Below are positions 56,627-64,000 of a DNA stretch of 64,000 bases, piece after piece. Positions within the stretch are counted from its first letter, which is position 1; each line of letters opens with the position of its first letter. A program made the translations under genes and the position numbers. The DNA lies in NCBI RefSeq assembly GCF_019890635.1, contig NZ_JAIOAB010000030.1, forward strand, positions 20,481 through 84,480, given 5' to 3'. The DNA is from Streptomyces sennicomposti. Its GTDB lineage: Bacteria > Actinomycetota > Actinomycetes > Streptomycetales > Streptomycetaceae. The notes beneath the pieces were generated by a model. It saw only the letters and a program-made list of their open reading frames with translations, was not told where the DNA came from and did no database searches.

Positions 56627-58090
56627 GTGAGCCTCTGGACTTCCCTCGAGCCCGCCTCCGCGACCGTGGACCCGGGTGGCAGCACGACTGTGCGGCTGCG
56701 GTTGCGCAACACCGGTGACGTGGTGGACGAGTACCGCTTCGAGGCGGTGGGTCCTGTCGCGCCGTGGACGACGGTGGAGCCGCCGTCGCTGCGGCTGTAC
56801 CCGGGGACGACGGGGACGGTGGAGCTGACGTTCGCGCCGCCGCGCACCCCGGACGCCACCGCGGGGCCGAACCCGTACGCGGTGCGGATCACGCCGACGG
56901 AGCACCCGGAGGCGGTCACCGTCCCGGAGGGCAACCTCACCATCACCCCGTTCACCGAGGTGCGGGCGGAGCTGGTGCCGCCGACGGTGAAGGGCCGTTT
57001 CCGGGGCCGCCCGCGGCTGGCGGTGGACAACCTGGGCAACACGAAGGTCACCGCGTCGGTGAGCGGCAGCGACAACGGCGATCAGTTGTCGTACGACATC
57101 CGTCCGGGCAATGTGCAGATCGAGCCGGGCCGGGCGGCGTTCGTGAAGGCGACGCTGAAGCCACGGAAGATCATCTGGTTCGGGGCGAAGGAGCAGCGGC
57201 CGTACACGCTGTCCGTGCAGCGCTCCGGTGTGAACCCGCTGCCGGTGGAGGGCACTTACCTCCAGCGCGGGTTCCTGCCCCGCTGGCTGGCCACCTTCTT
57301 CGGGGTGTTCCTGGCCCTCGGCATCACCTTCACGATGCTGTGGATCGCCTACAAGCCGAACGTCGGCAGCGGCGCCACCGAACGGGTCGCCGAGGCCGCC
57401 GGCACGCTCGCGCCCGCTCCCTCACCGACCGCCCAGGCGCCGAAGGCCCCGTCCGCCGACGCCCTGGCGCCCCCGGCCGCGACCCCGACGCAACAGGCGG
57501 GCGGAGCCGGAACCGGAACGGCAAAGGGCGACGGGGACGGAGCCGGGGCGGGAGGCGGCGGTTCCGAGGAGAAGAAGGAGGACAAGGCCCCGGAGAAGAC
57601 CGCGGCGACCGTCGTCCAGCAACGGGCCGCGCGGGAACCGGACAAGCGGCACATCTGCTACCGCATCTATGTGGCCGGTGAGGGCTGGTCCGACGTCGCG
57701 TGCGACGGCGAGACGGCGGGCACACCGGGCTCCGGGAAGCCGACCACGGCCGTCAACGTCGCCGTGTTCGGGACCAAGGGCACGACCAGCGGCGCCTTCG
57801 TCTACAACCCCGCGTCGACCGATGGCACGGGGAAGTACTTCGATCCGTGGTCGACCGTCGCCGACGGCGTCGACAACTACGCCGGCAGCACCGAGAAGGG
57901 CGCCCCGCACATGCTGGGGTTCTCCATCAACGTCGACAACGGCGCCGGAGCCGTCTGCCAGACCTCCTACGTCCACAACGGCACCTGGCTCGACATGGTG
58001 TGCGACAACCCCGGGCAGGGACTCACCTTCACCTACGTCGGCACCCACGACAACAACCTGTGGATCGAAGCCGTCAGACTCACGGTGTGA
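56627..58090 (+). CDS. CIS-family surface protein 4: Ig-like / TM / ChW-like repeats
   Basis: A 487-residue paralogue of the three CIS-linked genes, 25 kb away from them. The Ig-like half is slightly more diverged (RFEAVGPVAPW, DIRPGNVQ). The membrane helix matches copies 2 and 3. After a charged Gly/Lys/Glu linker the C-terminus has two repeats that resemble clostridial hydrophobic-W (ChW) modules: YRIYVAGEGWSDVACDGETAGTPG and SYVHNGTWLDMVCDNPGQGLTF...WIEAVRL. ChW repeats are thought to bind cell-wall or carbohydrate ligands. The gene carries the same leaderless promoter and lies between the PAP2 and gabT genes with no other CIS gene nearby. Confidence 0.8.
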   Translation: MSLWTSLEPASATVDPGGSTTVRLRLRNTGDVVDEYRFEAVGPVAPWTTVEPPSLRLYPGTTGTVELTFAPPRTPDATAGPNPYAVRITPTEHPEAVTVPEGNLTITPFTEVRAELVPPTVKGRFRGRPRLAVDNLGNTKVTASVSGSDNGDQLSYDIRPGNVQIEPGRAAFVKATLKPRKIIWFGAKEQRPYTLSVQRSGVNPLPVEGTYLQRGFLPRWLATFFGVFLALGITFTMLWIAYKPNVGSGATERVAEAAGTLAPAPSPTAQAPKAPSADALAPPAATPTQQAGGAGTGTAKGDGDGAGAGGGGSEEKKEDKAPEKTAATVVQQRAAREPDKRHICYRIYVAGEGWSDVACDGETAGTPGSGKPTTAVNVAVFGTKGTTSGAFVYNPASTDGTGKYFDPWSTVADGVDNYAGSTEKGAPHMLGFSINVDNGAGAVCQTSYVHNGTWLDMVCDNPGQGLTFTYVGTHDNNLWIEAVRLTV

Positions 58091-58512
58091 TCCGGACCGC
58101 CCACCGGTCAGGGCGAGGAGGCGGCGAGGGGCGACACACCGAAGGGCCGGCGCAAGGGGGGGGATTCGCGTCGGCCCTTCTGGGAACGGTCGTTCCGAAC
58201 GTCTGCGGTGACCGTCCTGATCGGAACGGAACGTCGCGCGCCCCGGGGGGTTTGGGGCGGCGACCGTCCGATCGGTGAGGAGATCCGGAACCCGGGGGCT
58301 CCGGTGTGCGCGAGGCACGGCCAGGTCGAAGCTGGGGAGGCGACGGCCCGGTATCGCCCACAGTCCCCTGTGGGCGGGTGTATCTCTCATCTGCCGTAGA
58401 ACCTACGGCAGCGAAGGGGCCGAGGACAGCGGGAACGGCGACCCGCCATCCTCCTCCCACACCTTCTTCACACGGTCTGCCGCCGGGCGCGCCCGATGGG
58501 CGTACCCGCCGC
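58091..58512. other. Intergenic region between convergent surface-protein and gabT genes
   Basis: About 420 bases without a credible gene. It contains the hairpin at 58141-58180; TCCGAACG-type short motifs recur around it (GGTCGTTCCGAACGTC at about 58188-58203). The rest shows nothing clear. Confidence 0.5.
58141..58180. terminator. Hairpin terminator
   Basis: GAAGGGCCGGCGC (58141-58153) pairs with GCGTCGGCCCTTC (58168-58180) with one mismatch, around a G-rich loop. It follows the surface-protein 4 stop by 50 bases. Confidence 0.7.
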
Positions 58513-59847
58513 TCAGATGCGCGCGAACGCCTGCTCGATGATGTCGAGACCCTCGTTCAGCAGGTCCTCGCCGATGACCAGCGGGGGCAGGAAGCGCAGC
58601 ACGTTGCCGTAGGTGCCACAGGTCAGGACCAGCAGGCCCTCGGCGTGGCAGGCCTTGGCCAGCGCGCCGGCCGCCTCCGGGTTCGGCTCCTTGGTGCCGC
58701 GGTCCTTGACCAGCTCGATCGCGATCATCGCGCCGCGGCCGCGGACCTCGCCGATCACGTCGAACTTCTCGGCCATGGCGCCCAGGCGGGCCTTCATGAC
58801 CTCCTCGATGCGCTTGGCCTTCCCGTTGAGGTCCAGCTCCTTCATCGTCTCGATCGCGCCCAGCGCACCCGCGCAGGCGACCGGGTTGCCGCCGTAGGTG
58901 CCGCCCAGGCCGCCCGCGTGCGCGGCGTCCATGATCTCGGCGCGGCCGGTCACGGCGGCCAGCGGCAGACCGCCGGCGATGCCCTTCGCGGTGGTGATCA
59001 GGTCCGGGACGATGCCCTCGTCCTCGCAGGCGAACCACTGGCCGGTGCGGCAGAAGCCGGACTGGATCTCGTCGGCGACGAAGACGATGCCGTGGTCGGC
59101 GGCGAACTGGCGGATCGCGGGCAGGAAGCCCTTGGCCGGCTCGATGAAGCCGCCCTCGCCGAGCACCGGCTCGATGATGATCGCGGCCACGTTCTCCGCG
59201 CCGACCTGCTTGGTGATCTGGTCGACGGCCTGCGCGGCGGCCTCCGGGCCCGCGTTCTCCGGGCCGGTCGGCCAGCGGTAGCCGTAGGCGACCGGGACGC
59301 GGTAGACCTCGGGCGCGAACGGGCCGAAGCCGTGCTTGTACGGCATGTTCTTCGCCGTCAGCGCCATGGTGAGGTTCGTCCGGCCGTGGTAGCCGTGGTC
59401 GAAGACCACGACCGCCGGGCGCTTCGTGTACGCGCGGGCGATCTTCACCGCGTTCTCGACGGCCTCGGCGCCGCTGTTGAACAGGGCCGACTTCTTCGCG
59501 TGGTCACCCGGCGTCAGCTCGGCCAGCGCCTCGGCGACGGCCACGTAGCCCTCGTACGGGGTGACCATGAAACACGTGTGGGTGAAGTCGGCGAGCTGCG
59601 CGGAGGCACGGCGTACGACCGCCTCGGCGGACGCGCCGACGCTGGTCACGGCGATGCCGGAACCGAAGTCGATGATCCGGTTGCCGTCGACGTCCTCGAT
59701 GATGCCGCCGCCGGCCCGGGTGACGAAGACCGGCAGCGTGGAGCCCACGCCCTGCGCGACCGCGGCGGTACGGCGGGCCTGCAGCTCCTGCGACTTCGGG
59801 CCGGGGATGGCGGTGACGACGCGGCGCTCCTGCTCAAGTGCGGTCAT
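58513..59847 (-). CDS. gabT: 4-aminobutyrate aminotransferase
   Basis: A 444-residue class III aminotransferase of the GABA transaminase group. It has FNSGAEAVENAVKIARAYT, FDHGYHGRTNLTMALT, EPVLGEGGFIEPAKGFLP, FVADEIQSGFCRTGQWFA and the PLP lysine 288 in TTAKGIAGGLP. It converts GABA and 2-oxoglutarate to succinate semialdehyde and glutamate. It would finish the putrescine route provided by the two modules in this window; succinate-semialdehyde dehydrogenase is not seen. AGGGAG precedes ATG 59847. Confidence 0.92.
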   Translation of the reverse strand: MTALEQERRVVTAIPGPKSQELQARRTAAVAQGVGSTLPVFVTRAGGGIIEDVDGNRIIDFGSGIAVTSVGASAEAVVRRASAQLADFTHTCFMVTPYEGYVAVAEALAELTPGDHAKKSALFNSGAEAVENAVKIARAYTKRPAVVVFDHGYHGRTNLTMALTAKNMPYKHGFGPFAPEVYRVPVAYGYRWPTGPENAGPEAAAQAVDQITKQVGAENVAAIIIEPVLGEGGFIEPAKGFLPAIRQFAADHGIVFVADEIQSGFCRTGQWFACEDEGIVPDLITTAKGIAGGLPLAAVTGRAEIMDAAHAGGLGGTYGGNPVACAGALGAIETMKELDLNGKAKRIEEVMKARLGAMAEKFDVIGEVRGRGAMIAIELVKDRGTKEPNPEAAGALAKACHAEGLLVLTCGTYGNVLRFLPPLVIGEDLLNEGLDIIEQAFARI

Positions 59848-60198
59848 GGGGGGCTCCCTGATGAGATCGTGCGGGGGCGTACGGCCCGGGTGGCCCGAGG
59901 GGGGCCGTGCTCCGGCGCGTACGAGGCGCGTACCGGGGATGTTTTTCGGACGCTTTCCTTCTTTTCTCGCAGGTTAGGGCGGCGAAGGAGGGGCGGGCAT
60001 GCTCCATGTGGGCGTTGTCGGCGCTCGCCGTTGTCCGAGATGGATATAGAAGGGGGAGTGCGCCGTGCGCGGCGGCGGGCCGCCGCCTGGGCCCGCGCCT
60101 TCGCGCGCGAGCGGTGAACTCCCCTTGCCGGGGCGTTAGATTGACTCGCGGATCGACTCGATGACGGTGACGGAACGGCTGCTCAGGGGGCACGGCAG
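59848..60198. other. Divergent intergenic region between gabT and the TraD-like ATPase
   Basis: About 350 bases without a gene. T-rich sequence at 59940-59970 (GGACGCTTTCCTTCTTTTCT) and A/T-richer sequence near 60040-60060 stand out and probably mark the gabT promoter. Near 60138-60165, GATTGACTCG and GATCGACTCG form a direct repeat before the ATPase gene. Confidence 0.45.
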
Positions 60199-62760
60199 AT
60201 GGACGACGGGACGCAGGACGCCCGGGGGACGCACCCCAAGCACGCGCACCCCGTGCCGCGCCCGGCGGCGCCACGGGAGACCCCGCCCGCCGCACCGCCC
60301 GCCACGCCGCCCGGCGGCCACGGCCGGCCGCCGTACGTACCCCCCGCCGCGCCGCAGTACGCCCCGCCGCAGGCCCCCGCGGCCCCGCCCCGCCCGGCGG
60401 CCCCGCCGGGCGCGCACGACCGGCCGCCGTACGGCCCCGGGCCGCAGGCCCCGGGAGGCCCGGGGCAGCCGTCGTACGCCCCCGCGCCCGCCCCCCGCGC
60501 CGCCGTCGCCGACTGGCTCGACACCCCCCGCCCCGCCGCCGCCCCCGGCATCTGGCGCTTCGGCCACCGCCCGCCCAAGGACGCCGCCCCGGACCGGCTG
60601 CCCTCGATCACCGTCGTCGGCCTGCTCGTCCCGCTGGTCCTCGCCCTGCTCGTGTGGTCGCTGTGGCGGCAGGGCGCGGTGCCCTACGAGGCGGCCCCGC
60701 TGAAACTGTTCACCCCCTCCGACTGGTGGTGGGCCGGCACCGTCTCGCCCAAGGGCATGGAGGGCCGCGAGGCCCGGGTGGTCTACGACGGCCTCTTCTT
60801 CGCCGTCCTCGTCTACGCCGTCGCCCGGCTCGGCAGCTGGCCCGAGGTCGTCCGCCACTTCATCGGCCGCCGCCCGCAGCCCGCCCGCGCCCTGTACGCC
60901 GCCGTCGCCGCCCTCGGCGTGCTCAGCCTGGTCTTCCCGAGCGCCTTCCCGCTGGTCGGCTGGGACCCGCTGCCCGTCGTCGATCCGGTCTTCTCCCTCG
61001 TCGTGCTGATCTCCGGCGGCTACGACCTGTTCGCCTCCCGGCTGTTCACCGACAGCCTGTACGCGGTGCTCACCGCGCTGGTGGTGTGGCCGTTCGCCCG
61101 CGTCGGCGGCTGGTGGTCCTACGGCCGCGAACTCGCCGCCCGCCGCCGCGCCGCCGCCGACCCCGCCGCCCCGCCGCCCGCCGACCTGCCCCGCTCCCAG
61201 TGGCCCGCACTGCGCAGCGCGGGCCAGCACCAGGCCGCCGAGCTGCTCACCGCCGAGGTGGCCGGCGGCCGGATGAACGACGTGGACTGCGCCCGCGTGG
61301 AGCGCGCCTGGAGCGAGGCCTGCCGCGAGGGCCGCCCGGCCGCCTTCGCCGACACCGTGCTGCACCACGGCGGCGCCGCCTGGACCCACCCCTCCGGCGC
61401 CCGCGACCTGCCCGCCCGCACCGCCCGCCACGACCTGCTGGAAGGCCAGGTGCGCCTCGGCCGCTGGGTGCCCGCCGAACGCGCTCCGCGCGCCTACCAC
61501 GACGCCGGCGCCGCCCTCGGCCCCGATCTGCTCGGCACCTCCCTGCTCCTGGTCGGCCCGCCCGGCTCCGGCAAGACCCGGCACGTCACCGAGCCGATCA
61601 CCGAGGCCCTCGCCCTCCAGGCCCTCACCGGCCGCTGCGCGGTGGTCGCCGTCTCCGCCGCCGGGGCGCCGCTCGGCCGGGACGCGGCCTACGACGTCGT
61701 CGTGCGGATCGGCGACCCCTCCTCCGTCCACGACCTCGACCCCTACGCCGAGTCCGACGACCCCGACGAGGCCGCCGCCTTCCTCGCCGAGGCGCTGGTC
61801 GGCGACCTCGACGGCGCCGGCGGGGTCAGCGCGCGCAGCGCCGCCGTCGCCCTCGCCCAGCTCCTCGGGCCCTACCAGGCCGTCCACGGCCGCTTCCCGC
61901 CGCTGCCCGTGCTGCGCGAACTGCTGGAGGGCGAGCCGGGCGCGCTGGCCGCGCTGCGCGCCGGGCTCGCCGCCGACGAGCACGCCGTGATGCGCCGCGA
62001 ACTGGACGCCCGGATGCGGCAGGCCGGCACCCCCGCCGACGCGGGCCCGGCGCTCGCCGGCCGGCTCGCCCTGCTGGACCGGCCGGTCTTCGCCGACTTC
62101 TTCGGCGCGGGGGAGGGCGGCAGCCGGCCGTTCTCGCTGCGCGCCGTCGCCCACCACCCGCTGCGGGTGCGCATCGACCTGCCCGAGCGCGGCCACGAGG
62201 AGGCGTCGCGGCTGATCGCCCGGCTGGTCCTCGCACAGTTCCACACCGTCGTACGCGACACCGGGCGCGCCCACGCCGCCTTCCTGGTCCTCGACGACGC
62301 CACCGGCACCGTCACCCCCGAGTCCGTGCGCCGCGTCCAGCGGCTGCGCGCGCAGAACGCCGGGGTCGTCCTCGCGCTGCGCACCGTCGCCGACGTGCCC
62401 GAGGCGCTGCACGGCCCGCTGCTGGGGGCCGTCGGCTGCCGCATGGCGCTGGCCGGGGTCACCACCTGGGACGGCAGCCGGTTCGCGCACGCCTGGGGCA
62501 CCGAATGGGTGGAGACCAAGGAGGTCGCCAAGCACACCGTCTTCGCCGACCAGCCGATGACCCGCGCGATCCACGCCCTGCGCAAGCTGGTCACCGGCAA
62601 GGCCGTCACCACCGACGCGGTCACCACCAAGCAGGTCGAGCGCGAGCGCTGGTCCGCCTCCCAGCTGGCCCACGAACTCCCGCCGGGCCACGCGGTGCTG
62701 TCGCTGACCGGCGTGAACGGCGAGCACGCGCCGCCGCTGCTGGTGGACCTGCGGGGCTGA
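60199..62760 (+). CDS. Membrane-anchored TraD/FtsK-like ATP-binding protein
   Basis: An 853-residue protein. A Pro/Ala-rich cytoplasmic head (~130 residues) is followed by about four membrane helices (SITVVGLLVPLVLALLVWSLW, FFAVLVYAVARLG, LYAAVAALGVLSLVF, a fourth near residue 290) and a C-terminal ATPase of the type IV coupling-protein kind. Walker A is GPPGSGKT starting at residue 453; the Walker B-like strand is HAAFLVLDDATG. Streptomyces chromosomes carry this gene outside conjugative elements, and no relaxase or Tra gene is nearby, so DNA transfer is not implied. Role unknown. Confidence 0.8.
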   Translation: MDDGTQDARGTHPKHAHPVPRPAAPRETPPAAPPATPPGGHGRPPYVPPAAPQYAPPQAPAAPPRPAAPPGAHDRPPYGPGPQAPGGPGQPSYAPAPAPRAAVADWLDTPRPAAAPGIWRFGHRPPKDAAPDRLPSITVVGLLVPLVLALLVWSLWRQGAVPYEAAPLKLFTPSDWWWAGTVSPKGMEGREARVVYDGLFFAVLVYAVARLGSWPEVVRHFIGRRPQPARALYAAVAALGVLSLVFPSAFPLVGWDPLPVVDPVFSLVVLISGGYDLFASRLFTDSLYAVLTALVVWPFARVGGWWSYGRELAARRRAAADPAAPPPADLPRSQWPALRSAGQHQAAELLTAEVAGGRMNDVDCARVERAWSEACREGRPAAFADTVLHHGGAAWTHPSGARDLPARTARHDLLEGQVRLGRWVPAERAPRAYHDAGAALGPDLLGTSLLLVGPPGSGKTRHVTEPITEALALQALTGRCAVVAVSAAGAPLGRDAAYDVVVRIGDPSSVHDLDPYAESDDPDEAAAFLAEALVGDLDGAGGVSARSAAVALAQLLGPYQAVHGRFPPLPVLRELLEGEPGALAALRAGLAADEHAVMRRELDARMRQAGTPADAGPALAGRLALLDRPVFADFFGAGEGGSRPFSLRAVAHHPLRVRIDLPERGHEEASRLIARLVLAQFHTVVRDTGRAHAAFLVLDDATGTVTPESVRRVQRLRAQNAGVVLALRTVADVPEALHGPLLGAVGCRMALAGVTTWDGSRFAHAWGTEWVETKEVAKHTVFADQPMTRAIHALRKLVTGKAVTTDAVTTKQVERERWSASQLAHELPPGHAVLSLTGVNGEHAPPLLVDLRG

Positions 62761-62970
62761 GCCGGGGCGGGCGCGCACCCGTACCGCCGGGCCGGGCGCC
62801 CACCCGTACGCGCCGGGGCGCGCCCGCCCTGATGCGCCGGGGCGCGCTCGCCGGGACGGACGTACCGACTCGCGCCGATCGTACGGTGAGGCACAATCGG
62901 CAGAGGTCGTTCATACGCGGCGGCCAAAACGTCACACCCCTCACCCGACCTCCGCAGATCTGAAGGCCTC

Positions 62971-64000
62971 ATGCCCCCGACGCTCGCCTCGCTCGTGAAC
63001 CACTCCGCGCTCAAGCTGACCGTGCGCGCGGGCGGGGACCGCCTGGACGTTCCCGTCCGCTGGGCGCACGTCAGCGAGCTGGCCGACCCCGTGCCGTACA
63101 TGGAGGGCGGCGAGCTGCTGCTGATCACCGCGCTCAAGCTGGACGCGGAGGACCGCGAGGCGATGCGCCGCTATGTGAAGCGGCTGGCCGGGGCCGGTGT
63201 GGTGGGACTCGGCTTCGCCGTCGGGGTGAACTACGACGAGGTCCCGGCCGCGCTCGTCGAGGCGGCCGAGGCGGAGGGGCTGCCGCTGCTGGAGGTGCCC
63301 CGGCGCACCCCGTTCCTCGCCATCAGCAAGGCCGTCTCCGCGGCCATCGCCGCCGACCAGTACCGGGCGGTCACGGCCGGCTTCGCCGCCCAGCGGGAAC
63401 TGACCCGGCAGGCCCTGAACTCCGGCCCGGAGGGGCTGCTCGCCGCGCTCGCCGCGCAGGTGGACGGCTGGGCGGCGCTCTACGACGCCTCGGGCGCCGT
63501 CGTCGCCACGGCGCCCGAGTGGGCGAACCGCCGGGCCGCCCGGCTCACCGCCGACGTCGAACGGCTGCGCGACCGGCCCGCGCCCGCCTCCGCCGTGGTC
63601 GGCGGCCCCGACACCGAGGACCGCGTCGAACTGCACTCCATCGGCACCGGCCGCCGCCCGCGCGCCGCGCTCGCCGTCGGCACCGCCGCGCCGCTGGGCA
63701 CCGCCGAGCGGTACGCCGTGCACTCCGCCATCGCCCTGCTCACCCTCACCACCGAACGCTCGCGCTCGCTGCACGCCGCCGAGCAGCGGATCGGCGCGGC
63801 CGTCCTGCGGATGCTGCTGGCCGGACAGCCCGACCACGCCCGCGCCGTCGCCGGGGACCTGTACGGCGGGCTGCTCGACGCGCCCTTCCGGGTCCTCGTC
63901 GCCGAGTCCGCCTCGGCGTCGGCCGCGCGGGCGCACGCCGACGCGCACGCGCGCGTGCCGGCCGCCAAGCCCGCCCCGGCGGCGGCGCTGCCCGCCGCCC
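62971..64000 (+). CDS. PucR-family transcriptional regulator, 5' part
   Basis: The frame is open from ATG 62971 to the window end (343 residues so far). The N-terminus is the PucR ligand-sensing domain (LASLVNHSALKLTVRAGGDRLDVPVRWAHVSELADPVPYMEGGELLL start pattern, then LGFAVGVNYDEVPAALVEAAEAEGLPLLEVP). A GAF-like middle follows (GWAALYDASGAVVATAPEWA). The usual PucR C-terminal helix-turn-helix is beyond the window. Such regulators control purine, GABA or amine use; proximity to gabT and the polyamine genes fits. GAAGG lies 4 bases before the ATG. Confidence 0.87.
   Translation, partial: MPPTLASLVNHSALKLTVRAGGDRLDVPVRWAHVSELADPVPYMEGGELLLITALKLDAEDREAMRRYVKRLAGAGVVGLGFAVGVNYDEVPAALVEAAEAEGLPLLEVPRRTPFLAISKAVSAAIAADQYRAVTAGFAAQRELTRQALNSGPEGLLAALAAQVDGWAALYDASGAVVATAPEWANRRAARLTADVERLRDRPAPASAVVGGPDTEDRVELHSIGTGRRPRAALAVGTAAPLGTAERYAVHSAIALLTLTTERSRSLHAAEQRIGAAVLRMLLAGQPDHARAVAGDLYGGLLDAPFRVLVAESASASAARAHADAHARVPAAKPAPAAALPAA

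Noticed and set aside
60199..62760. Conjugation gene from the TraD/FtsK-like ATPase
   Set aside because: The gene stands alone between gabT and a PucR regulator with no other transfer genes or plasmid features, and such proteins are common on Streptomyces chromosomes.

Overview
The window is high-GC actinobacterial chromosome, almost certainly Streptomyces. The evidence is strong G/C third-position bias on both strands, frequent GTG starts, start/stop-overlapping operons, a LAXTG-type sortase substrate, a chitinase with a DasR-type operator, twin DUF4190 proteins and a Streptomyces-type cytoplasmic contractile injection system (CIS). No rRNA, tRNA, CRISPR array, transposase or integrase was seen.

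Layout. 1-3250: 3' part of a thiamine-type ABC importer (binding protein, fused permease, ATPase). 3382-7130: leftward genes for a LAETG cell-wall protein, a VOC protein and an ABC exporter pair. 7463-12488: first polyamine module (class III aminotransferase, Lrp/AsnC regulator, aldehyde dehydrogenase, orphan polyamine-binding lipoprotein), closed by a perfect 26-bp hairpin at 12501-12557. 12571-39421: the CIS locus. A leftward operon runs from sheath (27039) to a membrane protein with zinc ribbons and a glycan-binding-like domain (12571). Three rightward paralogous surface proteins lie at 27315-31997. A leftward pair encodes the DUF4255 terminator/cap protein and the AAA+ ATPase, and two LuxR-type regulators follow.

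39500-41610: a small membrane-protein gene and a two-gene RiPP cluster. The cluster has a 26-residue precursor ending in AWYIWY, the tryptorubin A core, followed by one cytochrome P450. 41688-45378: glycerophosphodiesterase, adenosine/aminodeoxyfutalosine deaminase and two DUF4190 membrane proteins. 45869-59847: NADAR-family protein, then the second polyamine module (aldehyde dehydrogenase, PotD-, A-, B- and C-like transporter, FAD amine oxidase). It is followed by a GH18 chitinase, a PAP2 phosphatase, a fourth copy of the CIS-linked surface-protein family, and a 4-aminobutyrate aminotransferase. 60199-64000: membrane-anchored TraD/FtsK-like ATPase and the start of a PucR-type regulator.

How it fits together. 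The two polyamine modules plus gabT form a putrescine/polyamine uptake and degradation route through aminobutyraldehyde and GABA. The CIS plus RiPP block (about 12.5-41.6 kb) sits between the two modules, which suggests it was placed into an older catabolic locus. The CIS set is nearly complete (two tube proteins, sheath, spike, LysM hub, gp25, baseplate J-like, tail protein, terminator, ATPase, tape-measure candidate). No tail-fibre or classical toxin gene is visible. Four Ig-like/transmembrane/variable-lectin proteins share near-identical first halves. Three of them have the same apparently leaderless promoter. They and the zinc-ribbon membrane protein share a predicted topology (inside domain, one membrane span, outside glycan-binding-like domain), so they are candidates for docking the injector to the cell envelope.

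Start sites were chosen by eye from Shine-Dalgarno sequences, overlaps and family expectations. Domain names come from recognising motifs, not from searches. References to S. coelicolor gene order are from memory.
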